Below are positions 34,920-43,559 of a DNA stretch of 64,000 bases, piece after piece; position 1 is the first letter of the stretch; the number at the start of each line of letters is the position of its first letter. Source of the stretch: Dorea sp. AF36-15AT (lineage in GTDB: Bacteria; Bacillota; Clostridia; Lachnospirales; Lachnospiraceae); NCBI RefSeq assembly GCF_003477705.1, contig NZ_QUDV01000004.1, positions 62,001 to 126,000 on the forward strand. The letters are read 5' to 3'. The translations under genes and the position numbers were made by a program. The notes below the pieces were generated by a model, which saw only the letters and a list, made by a program, of their open reading frames with translations, made no database searches and was not told where the DNA came from.

Positions 34920-35975
34920 ATGGGACAGACAAATAGTTTTACAAGACTTATCAATTCGAGAAAGCATATCAGATTATATGCCAGAGAATATGCCGAAGAG
35001 CATGGACTGAATGCATCTGAAGTAGAGAAGGATATTATACAGGCAAAGAAATACAATCACATTTCTTTTGGCGAATATGCATGGACCGGATTCTATGATC
35101 TGACACAGGAACAGAAGAAGACGGTATCTACACTCTGGTCCCGTATGGAATTTCGTAAGAAATTTACAGACCGACGTTATATCGGTATGTTGATGAATAA
35201 ATATATATTTTCCAAAGTATTTGATGAATTTTATGGAAGAAAATGTGTGCAGGCTTCCGATGTGACGGAGGATGTACTGAAAGAGCTGGCGGAAGGAACC
35301 GGCAAGGTTGTATATAAGCCAAACTGCAAGGGGATGGGCAAGGGTGTCCGTGTCCTGCCGGTAACCTGTGCAGAAGATATAAAAGATGCACTTGATCACA
35401 TTCGGAATGGCGGCAACGGAATCATAGAAGAATACATCTGCCAGGATAATGTGCTGAGTGAACTGAATCCAAGTGCAGTGAGTGTGGTGCGATTTTATTC
35501 GGTAACGTCTCCATACGGAACCCATCTGTTTGCGCCGGTGCTGACTTCGGCACTGCACAAAGATATCGCCAATGGCTGCCAGGATGCGCTGACTGCGGTA
35601 GTGGATATCCGTACGGGAAAAGTGCTCACAGATGCTGTGGATCAGAACAAGATGGAAGAATATACGGTGCACCCGATGACGGGCGTGGCTTTCAAGGGGC
35701 TGCAGCTAAATCATTGGGATAAAACACTGGAAATGCTGAAGCGGGCTGTGCCGCTTGGCAAGAAGATCTCTAATATCGGCTGGGATGTGGCAATCACAAA
35801 GGATGGACCGGTATTGATCGAGGCCAATACCATTCCGGGATTTAATACCGCTCAGTATGCGGGATATGGATGGATCACAGATGGTTATGGATATCAGCCG
35901 CTGTTTGATGCGGTCAATGACATTCCGTTTGCAGATGACGGAAGATATGAACGAGTAGTTATGAGATTGGAATAG
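34920..35975 (+). CDS. sugar-transfer-associated ATP-grasp protein 2
   Basis: The 351-residue paralogue of the preceding gene has the same layout: helical N-terminal region (with a YNHISFGEYAWTGFYDLT stretch), then ATP-grasp core with VVYKPNCKGMGKGVRV (ATP lysine and flexible loop), GIIEEYICQ hinge, SVVRFYSV, and PVLIEANTIPGFN carrying the metal-site Glu and Asn. YNHIS in the N-terminal part and the FGEYAWTGF motif are shared with other clostridial members. Sequence divergence from the first ATP-grasp gene implies a different acceptor or donor rather than duplication without change. It starts 24 bp after the first gene. Confidence 0.82.
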   Translation: MGQTNSFTRLINSRKHIRLYAREYAEEHGLNASEVEKDIIQAKKYNHISFGEYAWTGFYDLTQEQKKTVSTLWSRMEFRKKFTDRRYIGMLMNKYIFSKVFDEFYGRKCVQASDVTEDVLKELAEGTGKVVYKPNCKGMGKGVRVLPVTCAEDIKDALDHIRNGGNGIIEEYICQDNVLSELNPSAVSVVRFYSVTSPYGTHLFAPVLTSALHKDIANGCQDALTAVVDIRTGKVLTDAVDQNKMEEYTVHPMTGVAFKGLQLNHWDKTLEMLKRAVPLGKKISNIGWDVAITKDGPVLIEANTIPGFNTAQYAGYGWITDGYGYQPLFDAVNDIPFADDGRYERVVMRLE

Positions 35976-35997
35976 TAAGATAGTAGAGGAATTACAG

Positions 35998-36837
35998 ATG
36001 CCGGACAAGATTAAGATGTATTATTCGAAATTGCGGAATATGGGAGACTGTCTGAATGAGCTGATCGTAAAGGAATGCTTTGGATATGAGGCAGAACGCC
36101 ATTCTTTTCTGGATGGGGAGATCTGCGGGATCGGAAGCTGTCTGGGACAGTATACGCTGCATGGTTCGGCAATGATGCGTCTGCAGCAGCGAATCAACGG
36201 GATCCGTAAGCCCCATGTGTATGTGTGGGGGACCGGTTTTATCAATTATTCGGATGCGGATGGGAAGTTTTTTAAGCGGAATATGGAATTCTGCGCCGTC
36301 AGAGGAGAGCTTACCAGAAAGAATGTAGAGCGCATGACGGGAAAGAAAATGGACATTCCGATGGCAGATGCCGGAATTCTGGCGTCAGAGTTATTGAAAG
36401 AACGGCCGGAGGTATGTTATGATGTGGGCGTTGTACCTCATCTGTGTGATCTGAAGGACCCGGCGGTGGAGAAGCTGCTGGCATCCTATGATAACGCAAA
36501 GTTTATTAATGTAAAAGATGATCCTTTACAGGTAGTGAAGGAGATTGCAGAGTGCAGATACATTATTTCCAGCAGCCTGCATGGACTGATCGTTGCAGAC
36601 AGTCTGGGAATCCCGAATATGTATCTGGTATTTGGAGACCGTCTGTTAGGAGACGGTTATAAATTTGAAGATTATTATTCGGCGTACGGTGTGGAAGCGC
36701 AGCCAAGAGATCTGCGCACAGAGAAGGCGCCGGAGTTAACAGAGATAGAAGAACAGTATCAGATCTTACCGGAGATGGTGGAGGAGAAGAAACGGCAGAT
36801 GAAGGCAGCATTTCCATATCCGGTAAAAAACAGGTAA
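35998..36837 (+). CDS. polysaccharide pyruvyl transferase-family protein
   Basis: This 279-residue protein of the polysaccharide pyruvyl transferase family (CsaB/WcaK type) uses phosphoenolpyruvate to place a pyruvate ketal on a sugar. Landmarks are the N-terminal RNMGDCLNE, VWGTGF, and the C-terminal SSSLHGLIVADSLGIPN, which is the best conserved segment. Pyruvylation adds negative charge to glycans and, in Gram-positives, can anchor S-layer proteins. It lies 22 bp after the second ATP-grasp gene and before two glycosyltransferases. Confidence 0.88.
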   Translation: MPDKIKMYYSKLRNMGDCLNELIVKECFGYEAERHSFLDGEICGIGSCLGQYTLHGSAMMRLQQRINGIRKPHVYVWGTGFINYSDADGKFFKRNMEFCAVRGELTRKNVERMTGKKMDIPMADAGILASELLKERPEVCYDVGVVPHLCDLKDPAVEKLLASYDNAKFINVKDDPLQVVKEIAECRYIISSSLHGLIVADSLGIPNMYLVFGDRLLGDGYKFEDYYSAYGVEAQPRDLRTEKAPELTEIEEQYQILPEMVEEKKRQMKAAFPYPVKNR

Positions 36838-36868
36838 TAAAACGGAAAGATACAGAAGGATATATCTA

Positions 36869-37747
36869 ATGGAAGCGAAGAAGATTTCGGTAATTATTCC
36901 TACATATAATAGAAAAGAAAAGCTGCCGGCCTGCGTGGACAGTGTGCTTGCGCAGACCTATCAGAATATCGAAGTGCTGGTAGTGGATGATGCTTCGACG
37001 GATGGGACAGAAGAATTATTCCGTGAGATCAGCGATCCTAGAGTGAAGTATCTCAGATACGAAGAGAATCATGGCGCCTGTTATGCAAGAAATTATGGCG
37101 CGGAACGCTCGGATGGTGAACTGATCGCATTTCAGGACAGTGACGACACCTGGCATCCGGACAAGCTGGAGAAGCAGGTGCACTTTCTGGAAGAGACACA
37201 GGTGGATATGTGTTTCTGCGGAATGAACAGGATAGCGACAAATGGCAATCAGTTTCATTTTCCGGTGCATGATTTTCATAAGGAACATGCGGTGGAAGAA
37301 TTCCTCGCGGAGAACAGAGCCAGTACACAGACCATGCTGATGAAGCGGGAGGTCTGGGAGACACTGCGCTTTGATGAGAATATCAAGCGGTATCAGGATT
37401 GGGATTTTGGTATCCGTGCGGCGAATACATTTGACCTGGGGTATATGCCAGAGGCATTGGTAGAATCGGAAGTGGGTGCAGACAGTATCTCAGCGCGAGT
37501 TGCGTCTTATCAGCATCTGCTGCATTTATATAAGAAGCATCTGGATCTGTACGAACAGTATCCGAAGAGTATGGCAGTGATGAACCGGAGAATGGGTAAG
37601 CGTGTGCATCCGACAGATCCGGCACTTGCTGCAAAGCATTTTAAAAAGAGCCTGAAATTAAGTAAGAATCCATATGATCTGAAATATTGGATTATGGACA
37701 GCATAAGAAGCAGTGTGAACGGAAGAGAAAGGAAGGTTTCGGAATGA
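36869..37747 (+). CDS. family 2 glycosyltransferase 1
   Basis: The 292-residue GT-A-fold glycosyltransferase starts with SVIIPTYNRKEKLPACVDS and VLVVDDASTDGTEEL, the nucleotide-sugar binding half of GT2. The metal-binding acidic motif is in IAFQDSDDTWHPDKLE. The C-terminal part has no membrane helix, so it is a soluble or peripheral enzyme that adds a sugar to a lipid-linked intermediate. Its stop overlaps the start of the next gene (ATGA), the signature of translational coupling. Confidence 0.9.
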   Translation: MEAKKISVIIPTYNRKEKLPACVDSVLAQTYQNIEVLVVDDASTDGTEELFREISDPRVKYLRYEENHGACYARNYGAERSDGELIAFQDSDDTWHPDKLEKQVHFLEETQVDMCFCGMNRIATNGNQFHFPVHDFHKEHAVEEFLAENRASTQTMLMKREVWETLRFDENIKRYQDWDFGIRAANTFDLGYMPEALVESEVGADSISARVASYQHLLHLYKKHLDLYEQYPKSMAVMNRRMGKRVHPTDPALAAKHFKKSLKLSKNPYDLKYWIMDSIRSSVNGRERKVSE

Positions 37748-38619
37748 TAGCATTTGTAATCCTGCACTATCGTGCAGCGGATATGACTAGAAAATGCGTG
37801 GAACGAATCAAGGCACTGGAAGGCGACAAGAAGATCGTGATCGTGGACAATGCGTCGCCGAATGGAACAGGACAGGAACTGTTAGACGAATATACAGAAG
37901 ATTCAGAGATTAAAGTCATTCTGAATCCGGAAAATTCCGGCTTTGCAAAAGGTAATAATATGGGAGTGCGCTGGGTACAGGAGAATGTGCCGGCGGATTT
38001 CGTAGTGGTACTTAACAATGACGTGGAGATCTTGCAGAAAGATTTCTGCCCGAAGGTGGAAACAATCTATCGCAGACATTCGTTTGATGTGCTGGGGCCG
38101 GATATTATCTCAGTGTTTTCCGGTATTCACCAGAATCCGAAGAGCCTTCACGGATATTCACTGGAATCCGTAAGAAAGAAACGGGAAAAGGTAGCGCGTA
38201 CAAAGAACCCAATCCTGCTGTTACTCAGCAGCGGAGAAAAGAACAGCCCGGCAATCTGGAAGAGAGTACAGCGCAGAAGAAGAGCAAAACAGTGTATCGA
38301 CAGCAGTATCCCTACGGAGGGAAGTGTACTGCATGGTTCCTGCGTGATTTTTTCCAAACGCTATCTGAAAAAGCATCCGGAGCCATTTTATCCGAAGACC
38401 TATATGTATTTTGAGATGGAGATTCTGGACTGGCTGTGCAGAAAAGATAAAAGTGTGGTGCGTTACGATCCTTCAATTGAAGTGCTGCACTACCAGTATG
38501 TGTCCTCCAAACAGGAATACCGTTCGATCGTAAAACGGTCAAAGTTCGTGATCGACTGTCTGCTTGATTCTCTGACGGCAGCAGAAGAACTGATCCTGGA
38601 AAGTGAGGCAGAGGCATGA
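37744..38619 (+). CDS. family 2 glycosyltransferase 2
   Basis: The 291-residue GT2 protein has the typical rhamnosyltransferase-like start IAFVILHYRAADMTRKCVERI, IVIVDNASPNGTGQEL, NSGFAKGNNMGVRW and the VVLNNDVEIL metal site. The middle region (about 140-200) is enlarged and very basic. The start at 37744 gives a 4-base overlap with the first glycosyltransferase; longer upstream frames have no better binding site. Its stop overlaps the start of the next ATP-grasp gene. Confidence 0.88.
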   Translation: MIAFVILHYRAADMTRKCVERIKALEGDKKIVIVDNASPNGTGQELLDEYTEDSEIKVILNPENSGFAKGNNMGVRWVQENVPADFVVVLNNDVEILQKDFCPKVETIYRRHSFDVLGPDIISVFSGIHQNPKSLHGYSLESVRKKREKVARTKNPILLLLSSGEKNSPAIWKRVQRRRRAKQCIDSSIPTEGSVLHGSCVIFSKRYLKKHPEPFYPKTYMYFEMEILDWLCRKDKSVVRYDPSIEVLHYQYVSSKQEYRSIVKRSKFVIDCLLDSLTAAEELILESEAEA

Positions 38620-39491
38620 AAAAGAAGAAGATAAGCAAAGCGTCCAAGGCTTTTTACATAGCGCTTTCCTATCTGTCTCCGAGATTGAATACGAAGTTAT
38701 TATTTCTGAAAAAATTCGGACGTTTTCCGGATCTGAAGGATCCAAAGACATTAAATGAAAAAATCCTGAAGCTAAAGCTTGAGACTTATGGCAGGGATCC
38801 ACTGGTCAGACAGTGCGCAGACAAATACTGCGTCCGGGAATACATTGATAACTGTGGACTGGAGCATTGCCTGAACAAGCTGATCGCAGTCTATGATACA
38901 CCGGAAGAGATCGAATGGGACAAACTTCCGGAGCAGTTTGCCATGAAATGGAACTTTGGATGTGGATATAACATCATCTGCCAGTCTAAGAAGGAATTGG
39001 ATATCCCGGCGACGGTGGAGAAACTCCGCAAATGGGGCAAAGAACCGTTCTGGGCGTATTTTTCAGAGCTTCAGTATCGGAAGATTGAGAAGAAGATCAT
39101 CGTAGAAGAATATATCGGCGGATCAGACGGATCACTTCCGGAGGATTACAAATTCTACTGCTTTCATGGAAAAGCGTACTGTGTGATGGTATGCGCAGGC
39201 AGAGAAGAAGGCTGGCCGAAGTTCTATTTCTTTGACCGGGATTTTAAGTTGATGCGTATTAACAGAGATTCGAAAAATGCACCGGAAGGCTTTGCGCTTC
39301 CCAGACCTGCGGGACTGGAAGAAGCCTTTCAGACAGCGGACCGGCTGAGTGAAGGATTTCCATTTGTCAGAGTGGATCTGTACCTGACAGAGCAGGGAGT
39401 CCGATTCGGGGAAATGACATTCACGCCGGCTGCAGCATTGGATAATAAACGACTTCCGGAGACAGATCTTCTCTTTGGAAGCATGATGTAG
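38616..39491 (+). CDS. TupA-like ATP-grasp protein
   Basis: The 291-residue protein belongs to the TupA-like ATP-grasp family, named after the Bacillus teichuronopeptide gene. There an ATP-grasp enzyme builds the polyglutamate-type peptide attached to a cell-wall polysaccharide. Landmarks are PKTLNEKILKLKL, ADKYCVREYI, FAMKWNFGCGYNIICQ (ATP-binding Lys and loop), IVEEYIGGSDGSLPEDYKFYCFHG and VRVDLYLTEQGVRFGEMTFTPAAA (metal site). It is the only one of the five ATP-grasp genes of this type. It sits between the glycosyltransferases and the opine dehydrogenase gene, 4-base overlap upstream. Confidence 0.85.
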   Translation: MKKKKISKASKAFYIALSYLSPRLNTKLLFLKKFGRFPDLKDPKTLNEKILKLKLETYGRDPLVRQCADKYCVREYIDNCGLEHCLNKLIAVYDTPEEIEWDKLPEQFAMKWNFGCGYNIICQSKKELDIPATVEKLRKWGKEPFWAYFSELQYRKIEKKIIVEEYIGGSDGSLPEDYKFYCFHGKAYCVMVCAGREEGWPKFYFFDRDFKLMRINRDSKNAPEGFALPRPAGLEEAFQTADRLSEGFPFVRVDLYLTEQGVRFGEMTFTPAAALDNKRLPETDLLFGSMM

Positions 39492-39500
39492 GAGAGGGAT

Positions 39501-40577
39501 ATGAGAGTAGCAATTGTAGGAGCGGGCAATACCGGATGTGCGATTGGAGCAGACTATGCCGGTAAAGGTCATGAGGTGACGCTGATCAAGACATCGCATG
39601 CCATGCATGATGATAACTTCCGGTATCTGTCTGAGAATCAGGGCAGGATGGTGCTGGATGAATTTGGGGAAGAAAAAGTAAGTCACATTGCCCATGTGAC
39701 GAGAGAGATAGAAACAGTAAAAGGACAGGATGTGGTCTTTGTCTGCGTGCAGACAGGCTATCATCAGGATGTGTTGGCAAAGATACTCCCACATCTGGAA
39801 GCGGGGCAGATTGTGGTAGTGAACCCTGGATATCTGTCAACGGCCTATGCCATTGGAAGTGGCATTCCGAAAGGCGTGATCATCGCAGAGGCAGAGAGCA
39901 GCTTCATCGATGGACGGATCATGGAACCGGGAAGATTTAAGGTGGGATTTCGCAATGTAAGGAATCCGATCGGTATCTATCCGATGCATCAGAAAGATTA
40001 TGCTGTTTCCAAATTAGATCAGCTCGGCACGCCGTTTGCCTATGCAGACAGCGTGATCGAGACGGCGCTTCACAATCCGAACATGATTGTTCACACAGTT
40101 GGGGCAGTCATGAGTATTCCGCGGATTGAAGCGACTGGTGGTGATTATTGCATGTACCATGAAGTATTTACTCCGTCAGCGTGGAAGATACTGGAAGCAC
40201 TGGATCAGGAGAAAATGAATATCTTAGAACATCTTGGACTGAAGCCGGTTCCATATGTGGAAATGTGCAAATACCGCAACAGTCTGGACGATGAGAGTGA
40301 TGCGAAGGAAGTATTCTTTGCGTATGCGGCAATGCCAGAGCGTGCGAAGGGACCAACATCCGTGAACTCCAGATATATTACGGAAGACATTCCACAGGGA
40401 CTGGTGTTGATGGAATCACTGGGACATGTGCTGGATATTCCGGTTCCGGTGTGTACATCATTGATCGAGATCGCATCGGCAGCACTGGGTACGGATTTCC
40501 GTGCCGGTGGCCGTACCCTGGAACGTCTGGGAGAAGAGAATGTGCAGCAGATATTGAAGGAACGGAAAGGCGAGTAA
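39501..40577 (+). CDS. opine (octopine/nopaline) dehydrogenase-family protein
   Basis: The 358-residue protein has an N-terminal NAD(P)-binding Rossmann domain (AIVGAGNTGCAIGADYAGKGHEV) and the C-terminal NAD/NADP octopine/nopaline dehydrogenase domain, in which HNPNMIVHT contains the expected catalytic His. Opine dehydrogenases join an amino acid to an alpha-keto acid by reductive condensation, giving N-carboxyalkyl amino acids. In a glycan operon it could make such an acid (for example from pyruvate) for ligation by an ATP-grasp enzyme. The alternative, an opine metallophore, lacks transporter and nicotianamine-synthase-like genes here. GGAGAGGG precedes the ATG; the next gene follows after 5 bp. 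Confidence 0.82.
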   Translation: MRVAIVGAGNTGCAIGADYAGKGHEVTLIKTSHAMHDDNFRYLSENQGRMVLDEFGEEKVSHIAHVTREIETVKGQDVVFVCVQTGYHQDVLAKILPHLEAGQIVVVNPGYLSTAYAIGSGIPKGVIIAEAESSFIDGRIMEPGRFKVGFRNVRNPIGIYPMHQKDYAVSKLDQLGTPFAYADSVIETALHNPNMIVHTVGAVMSIPRIEATGGDYCMYHEVFTPSAWKILEALDQEKMNILEHLGLKPVPYVEMCKYRNSLDDESDAKEVFFAYAAMPERAKGPTSVNSRYITEDIPQGLVLMESLGHVLDIPVPVCTSLIEIASAALGTDFRAGGRTLERLGEENVQQILKERKGE

Positions 40578-40582
40578 CGGAC

Positions 40583-41605
40583 ATGTCACAGTGGAATGCT
40601 GTTAAGAAAACATGGAAGATGGCAGAGAGTCTCCGCAGACAGCGGGGAGGGCTTGTGATGCGGTATTTTCTGGATGCCATAGGCTGTGGCTACCGGCACG
40701 GCGCATCGCCTGAGAATTACCTGGTACTGCGCTTCTATGAGCTGAAAGATGCAGAGCGTTATCAGTATCTGACTTCCGGCAGGTCATCCAAGGCAGACCG
40801 GGAGCTGAACCGGCGGTTGTCAAAGGAAGATGCCAGGATCATGGCACAGAAGCATCTGTTTTACCGACAGTTTGAAGGACTGGTAAAGCGGGAATATCGA
40901 TATGTGCCAGATACGGAACCGGCAGACTTTGAGGCATTTCTGAAGGGTCATGAATGCATCATATGCAAGCCGAGCCGGGGAATCATGGGGCATGGGATCC
41001 GTAAGATCCATACAAAAGAAATAGAAGATATTCCGTCATTCTATGAGGAATGCAGGAAAAATGATATGCTGGTCGAAGAATGTATCGTGCAGCATGAAGT
41101 ATTGGAACACGTCCGTCCGGGATGTGTGAATTCCATTCGGATCAACACAGCCAGAGACCAGAAAGGCCAGATACATCTGATCGGTGCCTGTCTGAAATGT
41201 GGTGGTGCAGGAGCAGTGGCGGATAATTTTCACTCCGGCGGTATCGCATATCCGCTGGATCTTGACAGAGGATGCGTATCGGGACCTGGAAGAAATAATA
41301 CAGAGATCCGGGACTACGACAGACATCCGGGAACCGATTATTATATGCCTGGACTGCAGATTCCACACTGGGAGCAGATCAGGACATTGGTAAATGAAGC
41401 AATGGAAAGAATGCCGGGAATTGGCTACGTGGGATGGGACATTGCAGTGACACCGGATGGTTGTGAACTGATCGAAGGGAACTGTCACTGGCCTGGCGGC
41501 AATATTATACAGTTAGATGGGATTGGCAAATATCCACAGATACAAAAGTGTTTAGAGGGAGCAGCAGAGGAAGATGGAAAAGAAGAAAAACATATTATTG
41601 GATAA
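40583..41605 (+). CDS. sugar-transfer-associated ATP-grasp protein 3
   Basis: The 340-residue ATP-grasp protein of the same type as the first two has CIICKPSRGIMGHGIRK (ATP Lys and loop), MLVEECIVQ hinge, NSIRINT, ADNFHSGGIAYPLD, and CELIEGNCHWPGGN as the metal site. The start chosen is ATG 40583, which gives the normal N-terminus; the frame is open back to 40451 but that would overlap the opine dehydrogenase gene by more than 120 bp. Its last 32 bases overlap the next gene, an unusually long overlap that suggests tight coupling. Confidence 0.8.
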   Translation: MSQWNAVKKTWKMAESLRRQRGGLVMRYFLDAIGCGYRHGASPENYLVLRFYELKDAERYQYLTSGRSSKADRELNRRLSKEDARIMAQKHLFYRQFEGLVKREYRYVPDTEPADFEAFLKGHECIICKPSRGIMGHGIRKIHTKEIEDIPSFYEECRKNDMLVEECIVQHEVLEHVRPGCVNSIRINTARDQKGQIHLIGACLKCGGAGAVADNFHSGGIAYPLDLDRGCVSGPGRNNTEIRDYDRHPGTDYYMPGLQIPHWEQIRTLVNEAMERMPGIGYVGWDIAVTPDGCELIEGNCHWPGGNIIQLDGIGKYPQIQKCLEGAAEEDGKEEKHIIG

Positions 41606-42638
41606 TTATCTTGTGAAGAATCTCAGAGCATATCCGGTTCTGAAGAAGAAATTCATGCATTATATAGAAGGGACAAAGGAACTGCCGGAAGGATTTACCA
41701 AGCGTAAGTTATTCCATGATTATCTGAAGGTGCGCAGAAACAATCCGGAAAAACGAGTGTCTCAGTCAGAGTATATGATCTTCGGCTTCTATGGCTTAAG
41801 TCCGGAAGAACAGAAAAGATATCTGACAGATATCGAGGCGACCAGACTGATGCGTCCATATAATAACGAATCTGAAAAATATCTGAAAGACAAATTAAGC
41901 TTTTTGAAGAATTTTACACAGTTTGTCAGCAGGGGATGGCTCTATGTGCCGGAAGCAAGCTATGAAGAGTTCGATGCATTTGTGCACAAGTATCATGTGG
42001 TTGCGCTGAAGCCACAGTATTCTAGCTGGGGAATCGGATTTATCCGTCTGACAGAGGAAGAGTTTGACGCGAAAGAAGATAAAGAAGAATTCTATCAGAA
42101 GATGATCAAGGGAAGATATCTGGCAGAAGAGTTTGTGGAGTCTCATGAATCACTGGCAGTATTCCATCCATCATCACTGAACACGCTGCGCGTGATCACA
42201 TTCCGTAACGAGGATCGGTTTGAAGTATTCGGATGTGGATTACGTGTGGGCAATAACGGACTCCATGTGGATAACGCTCACGGAGGCGGAATTTTCTGCG
42301 AGATCGATCCGAAGACCGGTATTATCAACACAGACGGGATCGATGAATGTGCCAATACCTATATCGCACATCCAATGACCGGTATGCAATTCCGAGGTGT
42401 GCAGATTCCATTCTGGGAGGAAATCTGTGCGCTGTGTAAGGAAGCGTCACAGGCACTTCCGTGTCTGCGTGTGGTAGGCTGGGATGTGGCAATCCTTTCC
42501 GATGGAAGACTGGAGCTGATCGAGGGCAATCACAGTCCGGGAATGAATATCGTACAGGCACCGGCAAAGCACGGTGTGCATGATAAATTTGAATCTATGC
42601 TTTTGGATTACTATGGTGATCCGGAACAGTACATATAA
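41574..42638 (+). CDS. sugar-transfer-associated ATP-grasp protein 4
   Basis: The 354-residue ATP-grasp protein has VVALKPQYSSWGIGFIRL (ATP-binding Lys and loop), YLAEEFVES hinge, LNTLRVIT, VDNAHGGGIFCEID, and LELIEGNHSPGMN as the metal-binding end. FKGXQIPFW-like RGVQIPFWEE is shared by all four ATPgrasp_ST genes here. It is the last gene of the operon, closed by a hairpin terminator at 42649. Acceptor and donor substrates unknown. Confidence 0.82.
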   Translation: MEKKKNILLDNYLVKNLRAYPVLKKKFMHYIEGTKELPEGFTKRKLFHDYLKVRRNNPEKRVSQSEYMIFGFYGLSPEEQKRYLTDIEATRLMRPYNNESEKYLKDKLSFLKNFTQFVSRGWLYVPEASYEEFDAFVHKYHVVALKPQYSSWGIGFIRLTEEEFDAKEDKEEFYQKMIKGRYLAEEFVESHESLAVFHPSSLNTLRVITFRNEDRFEVFGCGLRVGNNGLHVDNAHGGGIFCEIDPKTGIINTDGIDECANTYIAHPMTGMQFRGVQIPFWEEICALCKEASQALPCLRVVGWDVAILSDGRLELIEGNHSPGMNIVQAPAKHGVHDKFESMLLDYYGDPEQYI

Positions 42639-42648
42639 GATACAAGGG

Positions 42649-42679
42649 AGGATTCCGTCTGGTGGCGGGATCCTTTTGC
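42649..42679 (+). terminator. terminator of the ATP-grasp operon
   Basis: GGATTCCGTC pairs with GGCGGGATCC (two G:U pairs) around TGGT and is followed by TTTT. Confidence 0.75.
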
Positions 42680-42729
42680 TTGCACAGAAATCAACTATGG
42701 AAAGTTCTGCTATGAGTTCATAGAGTATA

Positions 42730-42759
42730 TTGTATGAATAATACTGGCTGTGGTAAAAT
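42730..42759 (+). promoter_or_regulatory. promoter of the Fic gene
   Basis: TTGTAT (42730-42735), 18 bp, TAAAAT (42754-42759). Confidence 0.45.
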
Positions 42760-42804
42760 GGTTAAAAATAAAATGTATTAATCTCTATTTGGAAAGGAAA
42801 GCAT

Positions 42805-43410
42805 ATGGCATTAGAAAATAAGCTTAATATTACAGATTCCACAGAACTTGCGAGAATGGAAGAAAAGATAAGCAAGAAAAAAGCAGTAGAGCTATTTGAA
42901 AATGGATATTTGGATAACTATAAAGCAGGAAGTTTTGAGATGCTTGCGGCCATTCATAAATATCTATTTGGAGAAATATACGATTTTGCGGGAGACGTGA
43001 GATGTGTAAATATTTCGAAAGGAAACTTTCGATTTGCTCCTGTTATGTATTTGCAAGCTGCAATTGATAATATTGAGAAGATGCCGCAGTCAACATTTGA
43101 TGAAATTATTGAAAAATATGTTGAAATGAATATAGCTCATCCATTTCGTGAAGGGAACGGCCGAAGCACCAGAATATGGCTGGATATAATTATGAAAAGA
43201 GAGTTGAACAAAGTTATTGACTGGAGTGTTGTGGATAAAGAAGATTATCTGTTGGCGATGGAAAGAAGTCCGATCAAAGATATCGAGATAAAATATATTT
43301 TAAAACAGGCTTTGACAGAAAAGATTAACGATAGAGAAGTTTATATGAAAGGTATAGACCATAGCTATTACTATGAGGGCTATGTGGTGTACAAGGCGGA
43401 AGAACTGTAG
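42805..43410 (+). CDS. Fic-domain AMP-transferase, class III type
   Basis: The 201-residue Fic protein has the complete active motif HPFREGNGR (residues 112-120, catalytic His112), so it should transfer AMP or another nucleotide to a hydroxyl of a target protein. The inhibitory motif S/T-x3-E-G occurs at the C-terminus as SYYYEGY (Ser187, Glu191, Gly192), the position used in class III Fic proteins, in which the C-terminal helix blocks ATP. The enzyme is therefore probably auto-inhibited and needs no separate antitoxin. A 48-codon ORF starts two bases after its stop. AGGAAAG precedes the ATG. Target unknown. Confidence 0.88.
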   Translation: MALENKLNITDSTELARMEEKISKKKAVELFENGYLDNYKAGSFEMLAAIHKYLFGEIYDFAGDVRCVNISKGNFRFAPVMYLQAAIDNIEKMPQSTFDEIIEKYVEMNIAHPFREGNGRSTRIWLDIIMKRELNKVIDWSVVDKEDYLLAMERSPIKDIEIKYILKQALTEKINDREVYMKGIDHSYYYEGYVVYKAEEL

Positions 43411-43412
43411 CT

Positions 43413-43559
43413 ATGTCATGTTCCAATTATTACAGAACCGTAAAGCTATTTCTGCTGGAAGATCCAGGCAAGTCCAGAGTATATGATTATACGGAATCTG
43501 TTCCGGTACACATATATCAGGAAGACTGCCGGATCTCACTTGATGAGCTGTTTCATTAA
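43413..43559 (+). CDS. small ORF downstream of fic, 48 residues
   Basis: An ATG two bases after the fic stop opens a 48-codon frame, [20 protein letters not shown]..., ending LDELFH. Amino-acid use looks protein-like. No good ribosome binding site is placed at normal spacing, so translation would depend on coupling to fic. Its last four bases overlap the end of the convergent J-domain gene. It may be a real small protein, or the leftover of a longer gene. No family recognised. Confidence 0.4.
   Translation: MSCSNYYRTVKLFLLEDPGKSRVYDYTESVPVHIYQEDCRISLDELFH

Noticed and set aside
39501..40577. Staphylopine-type metallophore synthesis
   Set aside because: No nicotianamine-synthase-like gene and no metal transporter genes are nearby; the neighbours are glycan genes.
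33745..42700. Attachment-site duplicate of tRNA-Cys flanking the bai island
   Set aside because: No second copy of the tRNA 3' end was found near the right-hand borders, and no integrase is present.
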